A stretch of 45,028 nucleotides of DNA from Catenulispora sp. GP43. Lineage in GTDB: Bacteria > Actinomycetota > Actinomycetes > Streptomycetales > Catenulisporaceae. Within the stretch, counting starts at the first letter, position 1, and each line of letters begins with the position of its first letter. The notes below the pieces were generated by a model. That model worked only from the letters and a program-made list of their open reading frames with translations. It searched no databases and was not told the origin of the DNA. This document shows positions 16,209 to 24,001 of this stretch, piece by piece. The position numbers were made by a program, and so were the translations under genes. The stretch spans positions 1 to 45,028 of the forward strand of contig NZ_JBGCCT010000049.1 of assembly GCF_041260665.1 (NCBI RefSeq), given 5' to 3'.

Positions 16209-19200
16209 TCAGTCCCGAGCTGTGTCCGCCGCGGCCCCGAAACGTGTCTGCGTCACGATGACGGCCAGGGCGGTGCGAGTCGTCACTCCGTGCTTGCGCA
16301 TCGCGGAGTTGAGCTGCGCCGCGACGGTCTTCGGGGAGCGGGACAGCGCGACCGCGATCTCCCGGTTCGTCAGACCGCTGAGCAACAGCTCGACGACTTC
16401 CTGCTCGCGCGGTGAGAGGTGGTTGCCGTAGCCGCGGCGCCCCGCCCTGCGGCGACCCGGCTTCTCGCCGCCGCGCTCCTGAAGCGTGTCGGCGACGCGC
16501 TCGGCATCCTTCTTCGCGCCGAGCACCGCCAGCCCTTGCGCGACCTCGGTCCACTGCGACAGCGCGGCCCGGCTCTCGCCGGCCTTCATCAGGCAGCCGG
16601 CCTTCTGCTCACGGGCCAGCAGCGCATAGTACGGTCGCGGCTGTGCCTGCCACGCGGCCGCGGCGACGTCCCACGCGGCGGCGGCCTCGGCATGGTCGCC
16701 GCGCCCCTGGGCGAGCAGGGCACGGCAGGTCTCCAGCGCCGCGCGGGTCGACGGGATGGCCCGGTCGGCGAAGCCCCGGGCGAACGCGGCCACCAGATCC
16801 TCGGCTTCGCCGAGGCGCTCGGCCGCGATCAGCGCCGCCACCCGCACCGGTAAGGTCTCCGTGGCCCACAGCCACATCTCCTTGCCCAAGACCACGTGGA
16901 CGGCGTCGTCGGTGAGCGACAGAGCCTCCTCGGCATCGCCGGCGGCCAGGCGGAGCCGCGCGAGTGCGCCGGTCGATTCCATCGACATGTCGGCGATGCC
17001 GCGCCGGACGGCTTCGTCGCGGACCGAGCGCACCGCGTCCTCGGCGGTCGGGTCGTCACCCGCGGCCGCGCCCAGCAGCCCGAGGACCAGTCGGCTGTCG
17101 AGCTGCATCATCGGTTCGTCGTCGAGCCGCACCCAGGGCCGGGCGCGGTCCGCCAGACCGCTCCACGTGCCGGTGAACCAGTCCAGGTGCGTGATCGTCA
17201 CCTGCGTCATGTCGCGCAGGCGCTGATGGTGGTGCCGGCGTGAGATGTCGCCGGCGATCGCCAGCCGCCGGCGGGCGTCATGGTGGAGACCCCAATGCAT
17301 CGCGGCGTCGCCGGTGTTCATCGAGAGCCGCGCCAGGTCCAACGCCCCTTGTGACGAGGTCTCCTGAGTGGGGAACCGCGCGGCCAGGTCCCAGCCGGAC
17401 GGGTCCCCGAGGTCGAGCAGAGCGGTGATCCGGTCGATCAGCAGAATGCGCCGTTCGGCCTCCGGCAGCCGGGACTCGGCGACCGACGCGGCCCGGTCGA
17501 TCCAGCGCCGGTGCTCGGCGGCGGGCAGTGAGCCGACCCGGCCGCCGAGGGTGGCCATCGCCCGCGCCACTTCCGACGGGCTGTCCGCCAGGTCCGGGAT
17601 GGCACGCCGGATCTGGTCGACGCCGTCCGCGTGCTCGCCGAGGTGGATCAGCATCCTGCCGAGCTGTTCGCGGATGCGGCCCCGGTCGGCCCCCTGGATC
17701 CGCTCGTCGTCCAGCACCGAGCGCAGGGTGCTGACGACGTCGGCGCGGTGCAGGTAGCCGGTGACCGAGAGCAGCGGGAACTTCTGGGCGATACGCGCGA
17801 TGTCGCTCGCCGGGAGCCCGCCCTCGGTGAGCAGATCGTGCAGCAGGGAGACCGCGATCGGCTGGTCGCCGGCCGCCAGCGCGAGATCGGCGGCCTGCTC
17901 GGCGTACCGGCACCACTGTGCCATCTCGTTCGCGGCCCGGTAGTGGTAGGCCAGCCGCGCGACGGGCACCGGGCGCTTGTCCTCGAGCCTGGCCGCGGCC
18001 CGCCGGTGGGCCGCACGGCGATCCGGTCCGGCGGCGCGGTGGTAGACGGCGCGCGCGGCCAGGACGTGCCGGAAGGCTATGCGTCCGGCCTCGTCCTCGC
18101 CGATCAGGCCGCTGAGGACCGCCTCGCGCAGTGCGGGCCCGGCCTCGTGCGGGGCCAGGCCGCTCACGTGGGCCAGCACCGGCTCCGCCTCCGCCTCCAC
18201 GAGCACCGCCGCGGCCAGCAACATCTGCTGTGCCTCGGCGCTGAGCCGGCCGACGCGATCGGTGACCGCGTCCCGGATCGAGGGCGGCACGTCGATCTCG
18301 TCGAGGGTGCGCCGGATCCACTCGCCGTCCCGGCGGACCAGGTCGGAGCGGGCATGCAGAAGTCGCACCGACTCCTCCAGCGCCAGCGGCACGCCTTCGG
18401 TGCGCGCGTGCAGCAGCTCGGCGAAAGCCGGGGAGACGAGCTCGTCGTCCAACATCGAGGAGACCAGTTGCGCGACCTCCGGCGGCTCCAGCCCGCCGAG
18501 GGCGATGCGGACACTCCCCTGGCCGCCCGAGGAGTCCGCGACCTGCCGCGCGCCGGCCGACAGTCGCGGTAACAGCGAGTCGGCGGGAAGATCCTCGGCC
18601 CGGTAGGTCAACAGGAGGCTGATCCGCCGCGCGCGACGCGTGGCGAGGAAGAGCAGGAAGTCCATGGTGGCCTCATCGGCCCAGTGCACATCTTCGACGA
18701 CGAGCACACTCACCCCGAGCCGGTCCAGCAGTTCGGCCAGCGCGCGGATCAGCCGGTGGCGCGCCGCCCCCGGATCGCTCAGCGGCTCGGGTGCGGGCGG
18801 CAGCGCCTCGCTCCACTCGGGGAACAGCGGACGCAGCGTCCCGGCCAGTGCGCTGAGCCCCAGCCCCGAAACGTCGGAGCATTGTTCCCGCGCGGCATCG
18901 ACGATCGGCCCGAGGGTGAGTGGCTCGCGGAACGGCGGGCACACGGCGACCAGTGGTTCGGTGGCCGGCGGTTCGGTGGCCGGCGGTTCGGTGGCCGGCG
19001 CGGCGCTCGCGTCGGTCGCAGCGGTCGCGTCGGCCGCAACGGTTGCGTCGGCCGCAGCGGACATGCGGGCCCGGAAGGCGGCCAGCGTTTCGCGGACCAG
19101 CCGGCTCTTGCCGATGCCGGCCTCGCCTTCGACCAGGACCAGCGCGGGCGGGGCGAGCAGGGCGCGGACGGCTCGGGTCAGCTCGGCCTCACGGCCGATG

Positions 19201-19346
19201 AAGCGCGGCGTGCCGATCCGGGTCAGGTGTGAAGCGCCAGCCTGTTGGTCATCCTCCGCCGAACGCCGATCCACCGTGCCAGAGTACCGATGACTGGGAA
19301 CTTGCCCAGAGGTCCGCAGGTCCGGCCGACTACTCGGGCCAGGCAC
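16209..19346 (-). CDS. LuxR-family regulator with large ATPase domain (LAL type)
   Basis: This is a ~1045-residue regulator of the MalT/LAL class. The N-terminal AAA/NACHT-like ATPase begins RFIGREAELTRAVRALLAPP and has Walker A GEAGIGKS (74-81) and Walker B VLVVEDVHWADEA. A long helical TPR-like sensor region follows. The last ~60 residues form a LuxR/GerE helix-turn-helix (LSPREQEVVELLLSGLTNRE, then SPKTVAAQLNSAMRKHGV). Between Walker A and B lies an unusual low-complexity insert of Ala/Asp/Thr then repeated Thr-Glu-Pro-Pro-Ala. The GTG at 19346 overlaps the upstream HD gene by 17 bp and has poor ribosome-binding spacing; GTG 19274 is an alternative start. It is likely an ATP-dependent activator of secondary or extracellular metabolism, perhaps of the adjacent protease. 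Confidence 0.9.
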   Translation of the reverse strand: MPGPSSRPDLRTSGQVPSHRYSGTVDRRSAEDDQQAGASHLTRIGTPRFIGREAELTRAVRALLAPPALVLVEGEAGIGKSRLVRETLAAFRARMSAAADATVAADATAATDASAAPATEPPATEPPATEPLVAVCPPFREPLTLGPIVDAAREQCSDVSGLGLSALAGTLRPLFPEWSEALPPAPEPLSDPGAARHRLIRALAELLDRLGVSVLVVEDVHWADEATMDFLLFLATRRARRISLLLTYRAEDLPADSLLPRLSAGARQVADSSGGQGSVRIALGGLEPPEVAQLVSSMLDDELVSPAFAELLHARTEGVPLALEESVRLLHARSDLVRRDGEWIRRTLDEIDVPPSIRDAVTDRVGRLSAEAQQMLLAAAVLVEAEAEPVLAHVSGLAPHEAGPALREAVLSGLIGEDEAGRIAFRHVLAARAVYHRAAGPDRRAAHRRAAARLEDKRPVPVARLAYHYRAANEMAQWCRYAEQAADLALAAGDQPIAVSLLHDLLTEGGLPASDIARIAQKFPLLSVTGYLHRADVVSTLRSVLDDERIQGADRGRIREQLGRMLIHLGEHADGVDQIRRAIPDLADSPSEVARAMATLGGRVGSLPAAEHRRWIDRAASVAESRLPEAERRILLIDRITALLDLGDPSGWDLAARFPTQETSSQGALDLARLSMNTGDAAMHWGLHHDARRRLAIAGDISRRHHHQRLRDMTQVTITHLDWFTGTWSGLADRARPWVRLDDEPMMQLDSRLVLGLLGAAAGDDPTAEDAVRSVRDEAVRRGIADMSMESTGALARLRLAAGDAEEALSLTDDAVHVVLGKEMWLWATETLPVRVAALIAAERLGEAEDLVAAFARGFADRAIPSTRAALETCRALLAQGRGDHAEAAAAWDVAAAAWQAQPRPYYALLAREQKAGCLMKAGESRAALSQWTEVAQGLAVLGAKKDAERVADTLQERGGEKPGRRRAGRRGYGNHLSPREQEVVELLLSGLTNREIAVALSRSPKTVAAQLNSAMRKHGVTTRTALAVIVTQTRFGAAADTARD
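18955..18999 (-). repeat. Three perfect 15-bp tandem repeats inside the LAL gene
   Basis: The unit GGTTCGGTGGCCGGC occurs three times head to tail and encodes Thr-Glu-Pro-Pro-Ala repeats on the minus strand. The copies are identical, so length variation by slippage is likely. The repeats lie in the linker between Walker A and Walker B. Confidence 0.95.
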
Positions 19347-20004
19347 TCCCCTGGATGATCCCGACGAAGTCGGCCCGGACGAATGCGGGGTCGAAGTACG
19401 CGAGGACGTCGTCGTTCATCGTCCCGAAGGTGGTGTCCGGGCGGTCGGCCATGCCGTCGTGGAAGGCTCGCAGGATCCGGTTCTTGAAGTCCGGGCGGGG
19501 GTGGGCGGCCAGCACGGCGGCGCGCTGCTCGTCGGTGATCTCGTCGAGGTCCAGGCCCAGGACGTCGGTCTCCACGCCGAGCGTCACGACCGCGACCTCG
19601 GGGCTGAGCCGGTGCGGGATCTCCGGCGTCGTGTGCAGGGCGATGGCCAGCCAGACCTGGTGCGCGTCGTGCGCCGGGCGGCCGTGGTCGAGCAGGAAGG
19701 CGCGGGCGGCGTCGGCCCCGTCGATTTCGAAGCGCTGGTCCTTGGTGCGGTACGCGGCGGTCAGGCCGAGGTCGTGGAACAGGCCTCCGACGTAGGCGAG
19801 TTCGGGGTCTGCGTCGAGTCCTCGGGCCGCGGCCTTGAGGGAGCCCCACAGGAAGACGCGGCGGGAGTGGTTGAACAGAGTGTCGTCGGCGGCTTCGCGG
19901 ACGAGCGCGGTCGCCTCGCGGACGAGGTGGGTGTCGGGGACGGTGATCCCGGCGATGGTCTCTGTCTCTGACCCAGGCGTCTCTGACACAGGCATCTCTG
20001 ACAT
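19330..20004 (-). CDS. HD-domain hydrolase (cyanamide-hydratase-like)
   Basis: This is a 224-residue HD-superfamily protein. ATG 20004 is chosen because AGGGAGA lies 6 bases upstream; the frame continues further up without a better signal. The metal-binding HD motif is complete: H in LFNHSRRVFLWG, HD in GGLFHDLGLT and later H in ALHTTPEIP. The segments RFEIDGADAARAFLLDHG and DVLAYFDPAFVRADF resemble the cyanamide/urea hydro-lyase branch of HD proteins. It is probably cytoplasmic and acts on a small nitrogen-containing molecule; the exact substrate cannot be read. Its stop overlaps the earliest LAL start by 17 bp. It is divergent from the Cys-rich peptide operon. Confidence 0.8.
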   Translation of the reverse strand: MSEMPVSETPGSETETIAGITVPDTHLVREATALVREAADDTLFNHSRRVFLWGSLKAAARGLDADPELAYVGGLFHDLGLTAAYRTKDQRFEIDGADAARAFLLDHGRPAHDAHQVWLAIALHTTPEIPHRLSPEVAVVTLGVETDVLGLDLDEITDEQRAAVLAAHPRPDFKNRILRAFHDGMADRPDTTFGTMNDDVLAYFDPAFVRADFVGIIQGSAWPE

Positions 20005-20188
20005 GGGTTTTCTCCCTGGCTTCGGATCCGTTGCTGACTGATTCCAGTCTTGGATCCGGCCCGCGCCCCGACCACCGCGTTGACGGACAGGCACCCCACA
20101 GTTCCGGACCTCCCGCCGTCCGTTTTCCGGCCTCGGCGCAATCCAGCCGCAAGAACGACGCTATCGGGACCTGAGAGCTTGATCGCCA

Positions 20189-20203
20189 CCGGTACGACAC
20201 CGG
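20189..20203. promoter_or_regulatory. Inverted repeat CCGGT-N5-ACCGG upstream of the Cys-rich peptide gene
   Basis: A 5-bp perfect inverted repeat is centred ~35 bp before ATG 20231, in the divergent region between the HD hydrolase and the peptide operon. It could be an operator. No convincing -10/-35 pair was found here. Confidence 0.25.
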
Positions 20204-20230
20204 ATCGGACCTCAGAGGAAGGGATGCGCT

Positions 20231-20476
20231 ATGACCAAGTTCATCAACGCGTTCGGCGACCGGATGCTGGCGAAGGTGCTGAAGAAGGAGAGCGCCGGCG
20301 CCTGCATCGACGGCGTGGGGACGTTCTGCGGCTGGGTGGCGGTCAACGGCGGCAAGTGCGGCTCCGACGGGCACTTCTACCAGGAAGTCTGCTACGGCGT
20401 GCAGACCTGCTACGGCAGCTGCGGTGCCGCGTGCAACCGCGGTGTCGCCTACCAGCACACCCAGATCGTCTGCTAG
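20231..20476 (+). CDS. Eight-cysteine precursor peptide (putative disulphide-rich secreted peptide)
   Basis: This encodes 81 residues with a strong ribosome-binding site (GAGGAAGGG, 7 bases before the ATG). Residues 1-24 form a charged, amphipathic leader (MTKFINAFGDRMLAKVLKKE) with no hydrophobic core, so it is not a Sec signal. It ends in A22-G23-A24 just before C25. Residues 25-81 hold all eight cysteines (25, 33, 43, 54, 60, 64, 68, 81) among Gly, Tyr and Val; the last residue is Cys. An even count of eight and the downstream redox genes suggest four disulphides. The downstream ABC exporter and S26 peptidase suggest export and leader removal. A 57-residue mature peptide would fit a class of disulphide bacteriocins or signalling peptides. 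No exact family match is claimed. Confidence 0.8.
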   Translation: MTKFINAFGDRMLAKVLKKESAGACIDGVGTFCGWVAVNGGKCGSDGHFYQEVCYGVQTCYGSCGAACNRGVAYQHTQIVC

Positions 20477-20489
20477 TCGCTCCCGTGGT

Positions 20490-20514
20490 GGCGGGGCCGC
20501 TGCATGGCCCCGCC
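20490..20514 (+). terminator. Hairpin between precursor gene and downstream operon genes
   Basis: A perfect 9-bp stem (GGCGGGGCC / GGCCCCGCC) with a 7-nt loop starts 13 bp after the precursor stop and has no U-tract. Such hairpins between a precursor gene and its maturation genes typically cause partial termination or stabilise the upstream mRNA, giving excess precursor. Confidence 0.6.
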
Positions 20515-20538
20515 CCCCGTTCCCCGGACGGATCTGAC

Positions 20539-21054
20539 GTGATCTATCTCAATCTGTTGTGCCGCGGGCTGCTCGGCGCGGTGTTCCTGATCGCGTTCGG
20601 CGGGAAGGTGCGCAGCCCGGCGGCTTTGCGGGCGTTCGCCGGGTCGCTGGCCGACCTGGGGTGGTTGTCGGCGCGGCTGCGGCCGGCCGCGGTCGTGGGG
20701 CTGCTGGTCGTCGAGGGGGCGACCGTGCTGCTGGTGGTCTGGCCGGGGACGGCGGCGGCGGGGTTCGCCGCGGCCTTCGCGCTGCTCGTGGTGTTCGTAC
20801 TCGGGGTGGGGCTGTCGATGCGGCGCGGCGAACGCGTGCGCTGCCTGTGCTTCGGCGCCGATCGTGGCCCGATGGGCGTCTCCGACGTGGTGCGGAACCT
20901 GGTGCTGGCCGCCGTCGCGGCCCTGGGGTTCGGCAGTTCCCTGGCCGGCGGCACGGCCGTCGCCGGCGGGGCGATCGCGGCGGTGGCCGGGGGCGTGGCC
21001 GCCGGGGTCGTGGCGACGCGCTGGGACGATCTGCGCTTTCTGCTTTCCGCGTGA
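20539..21054 (+). CDS. MauE/DoxX-like membrane redox protein
   Basis: This is a 171-residue integral membrane protein with about four hydrophobic helices. GTG 20539 gives the expected N-terminus MIYLNLLCRGLLGAVFLIAF; the frame is open further upstream, but that would place the start inside the hairpin region. The loop after the third helix has C102-L-C104-F-G, the cysteine pair and FG typical of MauE-type proteins, which are thought to pass electrons across the membrane for disulphide formation. Residues GVSDVVRNLVLAAVAAL continue the family pattern. The next gene is a thioredoxin-like protein, reproducing the MauE-MauD pairing. I infer that it supplies oxidising (or isomerising) power for folding of the eight-Cys peptide. 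Confidence 0.8.
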   Translation: MIYLNLLCRGLLGAVFLIAFGGKVRSPAALRAFAGSLADLGWLSARLRPAAVVGLLVVEGATVLLVVWPGTAAAGFAAAFALLVVFVLGVGLSMRRGERVRCLCFGADRGPMGVSDVVRNLVLAAVAALGFGSSLAGGTAVAGGAIAAVAGGVAAGVVATRWDDLRFLLSA

Positions 21055-21094
21055 TCCACGCGTTCTCTCCTATGACGATGAAGGGGTTCTCACC

Positions 21095-21628
21095 ATGGTC
21101 GGCGTACTCACCGGGCTGGTCGCGGTCCTGACCGTGCTCACGGTCTTCAACCTGGTGTTGTTGTTCGCGGTGATCCGCCGGTTGCGGAGCGCCGAGGCCG
21201 GGCACGGCGCCGCGCAGCTGACGCTGCCGCAGGTCGGGGCGCCGATCGGCACCTTCATGGCGGGCGCGACGGACGACACGGTCCTGTCCGGGGAGCAACT
21301 CGCCGACGACTTCGTGGTCGCGTTCGTGTCGCCGACCTGCGCACCGTGCAAGACGCAGCTGGCCGACTTCCGGGCCACGCCGCGCTCGGCGCCGGAGCGC
21401 ACCGTGTTCTTCGTGAACGGCAGCGCCGACGACGCCCAGAGCGCGGAGTTCGCCACGTCGCTGGCCGATCTCGGCCGGGTCGCCTTCGCCTCGGTCGGCG
21501 ACGCCGCCAGCACCGCCTTCGGGGGCGTGGACAGCTTCCCGACACTGCTGCGCACCGGTGGCGGGAAGATCGAGGCGACCGGCCGGACCTGGGACGCGAT
21601 CCTCGCGCCGGCCGGCGCGGCGGTGTGA
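21095..21628 (+). CDS. Membrane-anchored thioredoxin-like protein (MauD/TlpA type)
   Basis: This is a 177-residue protein. AAGGGG precedes ATG 21095. Residues 4-27 are a single transmembrane anchor. The extracytoplasmic part is a thioredoxin fold with the active site C82-A-P-C85 (FVSPTCAPCKTQL) and the cis-proline loop DSFPTLL (P149). It is likely a disulphide oxidase or isomerase working with the MauE-like protein. Its stop codon overlaps the ATPase start (TGATG, 1 bp), showing translational coupling. A role in general cytochrome c maturation is less likely because no ccm genes are near. Confidence 0.88.
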   Translation: MVGVLTGLVAVLTVLTVFNLVLLFAVIRRLRSAEAGHGAAQLTLPQVGAPIGTFMAGATDDTVLSGEQLADDFVVAFVSPTCAPCKTQLADFRATPRSAPERTVFFVNGSADDAQSAEFATSLADLGRVAFASVGDAASTAFGGVDSFPTLLRTGGGKIEATGRTWDAILAPAGAAV

Positions 21629-23514
21629 TGGCCGAGGCCGGCATGCCCGGTGGTGGTGGTGGTGGCGCTGGCGCTGGCGGCAGCAGCAGTTCGGCGGCCC
21701 CGGCACCTCGCCGCCACGTCGCCCGCGCCGCCCTCACCCTGCTGTGGCGCTCCGCTCCGCGGGACGCGGCCGGCGGCCTGTTCATCACCGTCCTGCAAGG
21801 CCTCGTCCCCGCCGCCGGCGCCTGGATCGCCAAGCTGCTCTTCGACGAGCTCGCGCACGGCCGCGCCCTGGACACCGCCCGGGCCACCCGGCTCGTGATC
21901 GCCGGCGCGGCGCTGACCGCCCTCGGCGTCGTGCTGACTCTGGCCGGCACCCACGTCGCGCGCCGCACCCGCCGCGCCGTCACCCTGCGGGCGCAGGACG
22001 AGCTCTACCATGCGGTGTCGCGGCTGCCCGGGCTGCGCTCCTTCGAAGACCCCGTATTCCAGGACCGCCTGCGGCTGGCCGAGCAGGGCGCGCAGAACGC
22101 GCCCACCGACATCGACGCGTTCCTGACCGAGAGCGTCCGCAACACCGTCGGCGTGCTCGGATACCTCGGCGCGCTGCTCGCGGTGTGGCCGCCGATGGCG
22201 CTCATCCTGCTCCTCACCGCCGTCCCCGCGGCCGTCGCGCAGCGGGCGCTGGCCCGCCGCCGGGCCGGGGTCGCCGAGACCACGATGGCGACCCTGCGAC
22301 GCCGGTTCTTCTTCCAGCAGCTGCTCACGGACGCCACGGCCGCCAAAGAGGTGCGCCTGTTCGGCCTCGGCCCGCTGTTCCACCGCCGCATGCTCGCCGC
22401 GCTCCGGGAGAGCACCGACGCCGAGCTGTCGGTCGAGGGCCGCGGCTCGCGCCTGCAGTCCGGGCTGGCCCTGCTCGCCGCGACGGTCGCGGCGGTCGGC
22501 ACGATCGTGGTGATCCACGGCGTCGCGGCCGGCCGCGTGACGATCGGCGGGCTCACCTTGTTCACGGCCGCCGTCGCCGGCGTGCAGAGCGCCTCCTCCG
22601 CCGTGATCAACCAGGCCGCGCAGGCCGGGAAGACGATGCGGCTGTTCCGCAGCTACCTGGACGTCGTCGGCACGCCGCCGGACGTGGCGTCCGGCACCGG
22701 CGAGGTGACGCCGCTGCGCCGCGGCGTGGAGTTCCAAGACGTCTGGTTCCGGTACCACGACAACGCGCCGTGGGTGCTGCGCGGCGTGAACCTGCTGATT
22801 CCGGCGGGCCAGAGCGTGGGGCTCGTCGGCCTGAACGGCGCGGGCAAGTCCACCCTGGTCAAGCTCCTGTGCCGGTTCTACGAACCGGACCGCGGCCGGA
22901 TCCTGTGGGACGGCGTCGACGTCCGCGAGCTGGCGATCGACCAGCTGCGGGCCGCGCTCGGGGCCACGTTCCAGGACTTCTGCCGCTACGACCTGAGCGC
23001 CGCGGAGAACGTCGGCGTCGGCGACGTCACCCGCCTCGACGACCGAGAGGCGATCCGCCGGGCGGCGCTGGCGGCTGGGATCGACAGCACCCTGTCGAAC
23101 CTGCGCGACGGCTACGACACGCTGCTCAGCCGGCTCTTCTTCGACGAGGACCGGCAGCAGGGCCTGGCCCTGTCCGGCGGCCAGTGGCAGCGCGTGGCGA
23201 TCGCCCGCAGCCTGATGCGGCACGACGCGTCCCTGCTGATCCTCGACGAGCCGAGCGCCGGGCTCGACGCCGAGGCCGAGCACGAGATCCACCGCGCCCT
23301 GGCCGTCCGGCGCGCCGGACGGACCAGCCTGCTGATCTCGCACCGGCTCGGCGCCATGCGGGAGGCGGACCTGATCGTGGTGCTGGAGGATGGTCGCGTG
23401 GTGGAACAGGGGACGCACGACGAGCTGCTGAGCACTGATTCGCGATACGCGCGGCTGTTCCTGCTCCAGGCCGAGGGCTACCGGGACGCCGCAGCCGTGG
23501 CGGGCACGCCGTGA
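21628..23514 (+). CDS. ABC exporter, fused transmembrane and ATPase domains
   Basis: This is a 628-residue half-transporter. ATG 21628 overlaps the preceding stop. A Gly/Ser-rich N-terminal tail (residues ~5-25) precedes a six-helix exporter domain (~40-345). The nucleotide-binding domain has Walker A GLNGAGKST (~residue 401), signature LSGGQ, Walker B LLILDEPSAGLD and the H-loop SHR. There is no N-terminal C39 peptidase, unlike many bacteriocin exporters, which fits a separate S26 peptidase encoded next. It probably acts as a homodimer and exports the eight-Cys peptide. It could alternatively give self-protection, since no other immunity gene is visible. Its stop overlaps the next start (TGATG). 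Confidence 0.9.
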   Translation: MAEAGMPGGGGGGAGAGGSSSSAAPAPRRHVARAALTLLWRSAPRDAAGGLFITVLQGLVPAAGAWIAKLLFDELAHGRALDTARATRLVIAGAALTALGVVLTLAGTHVARRTRRAVTLRAQDELYHAVSRLPGLRSFEDPVFQDRLRLAEQGAQNAPTDIDAFLTESVRNTVGVLGYLGALLAVWPPMALILLLTAVPAAVAQRALARRRAGVAETTMATLRRRFFFQQLLTDATAAKEVRLFGLGPLFHRRMLAALRESTDAELSVEGRGSRLQSGLALLAATVAAVGTIVVIHGVAAGRVTIGGLTLFTAAVAGVQSASSAVINQAAQAGKTMRLFRSYLDVVGTPPDVASGTGEVTPLRRGVEFQDVWFRYHDNAPWVLRGVNLLIPAGQSVGLVGLNGAGKSTLVKLLCRFYEPDRGRILWDGVDVRELAIDQLRAALGATFQDFCRYDLSAAENVGVGDVTRLDDREAIRRAALAAGIDSTLSNLRDGYDTLLSRLFFDEDRQQGLALSGGQWQRVAIARSLMRHDASLLILDEPSAGLDAEAEHEIHRALAVRRAGRTSLLISHRLGAMREADLIVVLEDGRVVEQGTHDELLSTDSRYARLFLLQAEGYRDAAAVAGTP

Positions 23515-23999
23515 TGTGGGCCGTGATCTGGACCGTGATCTGGGCCGTCATCAGCGCAGCCGTCTGCGCCCTGGCGGCCTGGTCCGCGATAGCCGCCGTC
23601 CGCCACCGCTACACCGTGGTGCAGGTCGACGGCACCAGCATGGCCCCGACCTTCGCCGACGGCGACCGGCTGCTGGTCCGGCGGGCCCGGCTGGGCACGG
23701 TGAAGCGGGGCGACGTGGTCGTCTTCCGGACCCCGCCCGGCCATCAGGCTGCTGACACCCCGCCCTGGCTGGTGAAGCGCGCGGCCGCGATTCCCGGCGA
23801 CGGCGTCCCGGCGGACATGCGGCCCGCCGTCGGCGACGACACCGAGGTGCCCGCCGGCCGGCTCATGGTTCGCGGCGACAACCCGCGCAGCCTCGACTCA
23901 CGCAACTTCGGCTACATCGATGCGGACGGCTTCCGTGGGGTGGCCGTACGCCGGTTCGGTCAGACCGGTCCGGCCGGCGGTCAACCACCATCGCGGTAG
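23514..23999 (+). CDS. S26-family signal peptidase (putative leader peptidase)
   Basis: This is a 161-residue membrane-anchored peptidase, shorter than housekeeping LepB. One N-terminal transmembrane segment (residues ~3-28) precedes box B VDGTSMAPTF (nucleophile S42), box D LVKRAAAIPGDGVP (general base K88) and box E RGDNPRSLDSRNFG. The Ser/Lys dyad is intact. Coupling to the exporter by a TGATG overlap marks it as dedicated to the operon, not general secretion. S26 enzymes cut after small-x-small motifs, and the precursor has Ala-Gly-Ala directly before its first Cys. It ends 2 bp from the convergent oxidase gene. Confidence 0.88.
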   Translation: MWAVIWTVIWAVISAAVCALAAWSAIAAVRHRYTVVQVDGTSMAPTFADGDRLLVRRARLGTVKRGDVVVFRTPPGHQAADTPPWLVKRAAAIPGDGVPADMRPAVGDDTEVPAGRLMVRGDNPRSLDSRNFGYIDADGFRGVAVRRFGQTGPAGGQPPSR

Positions 24000-24001
24000 C
24001 G

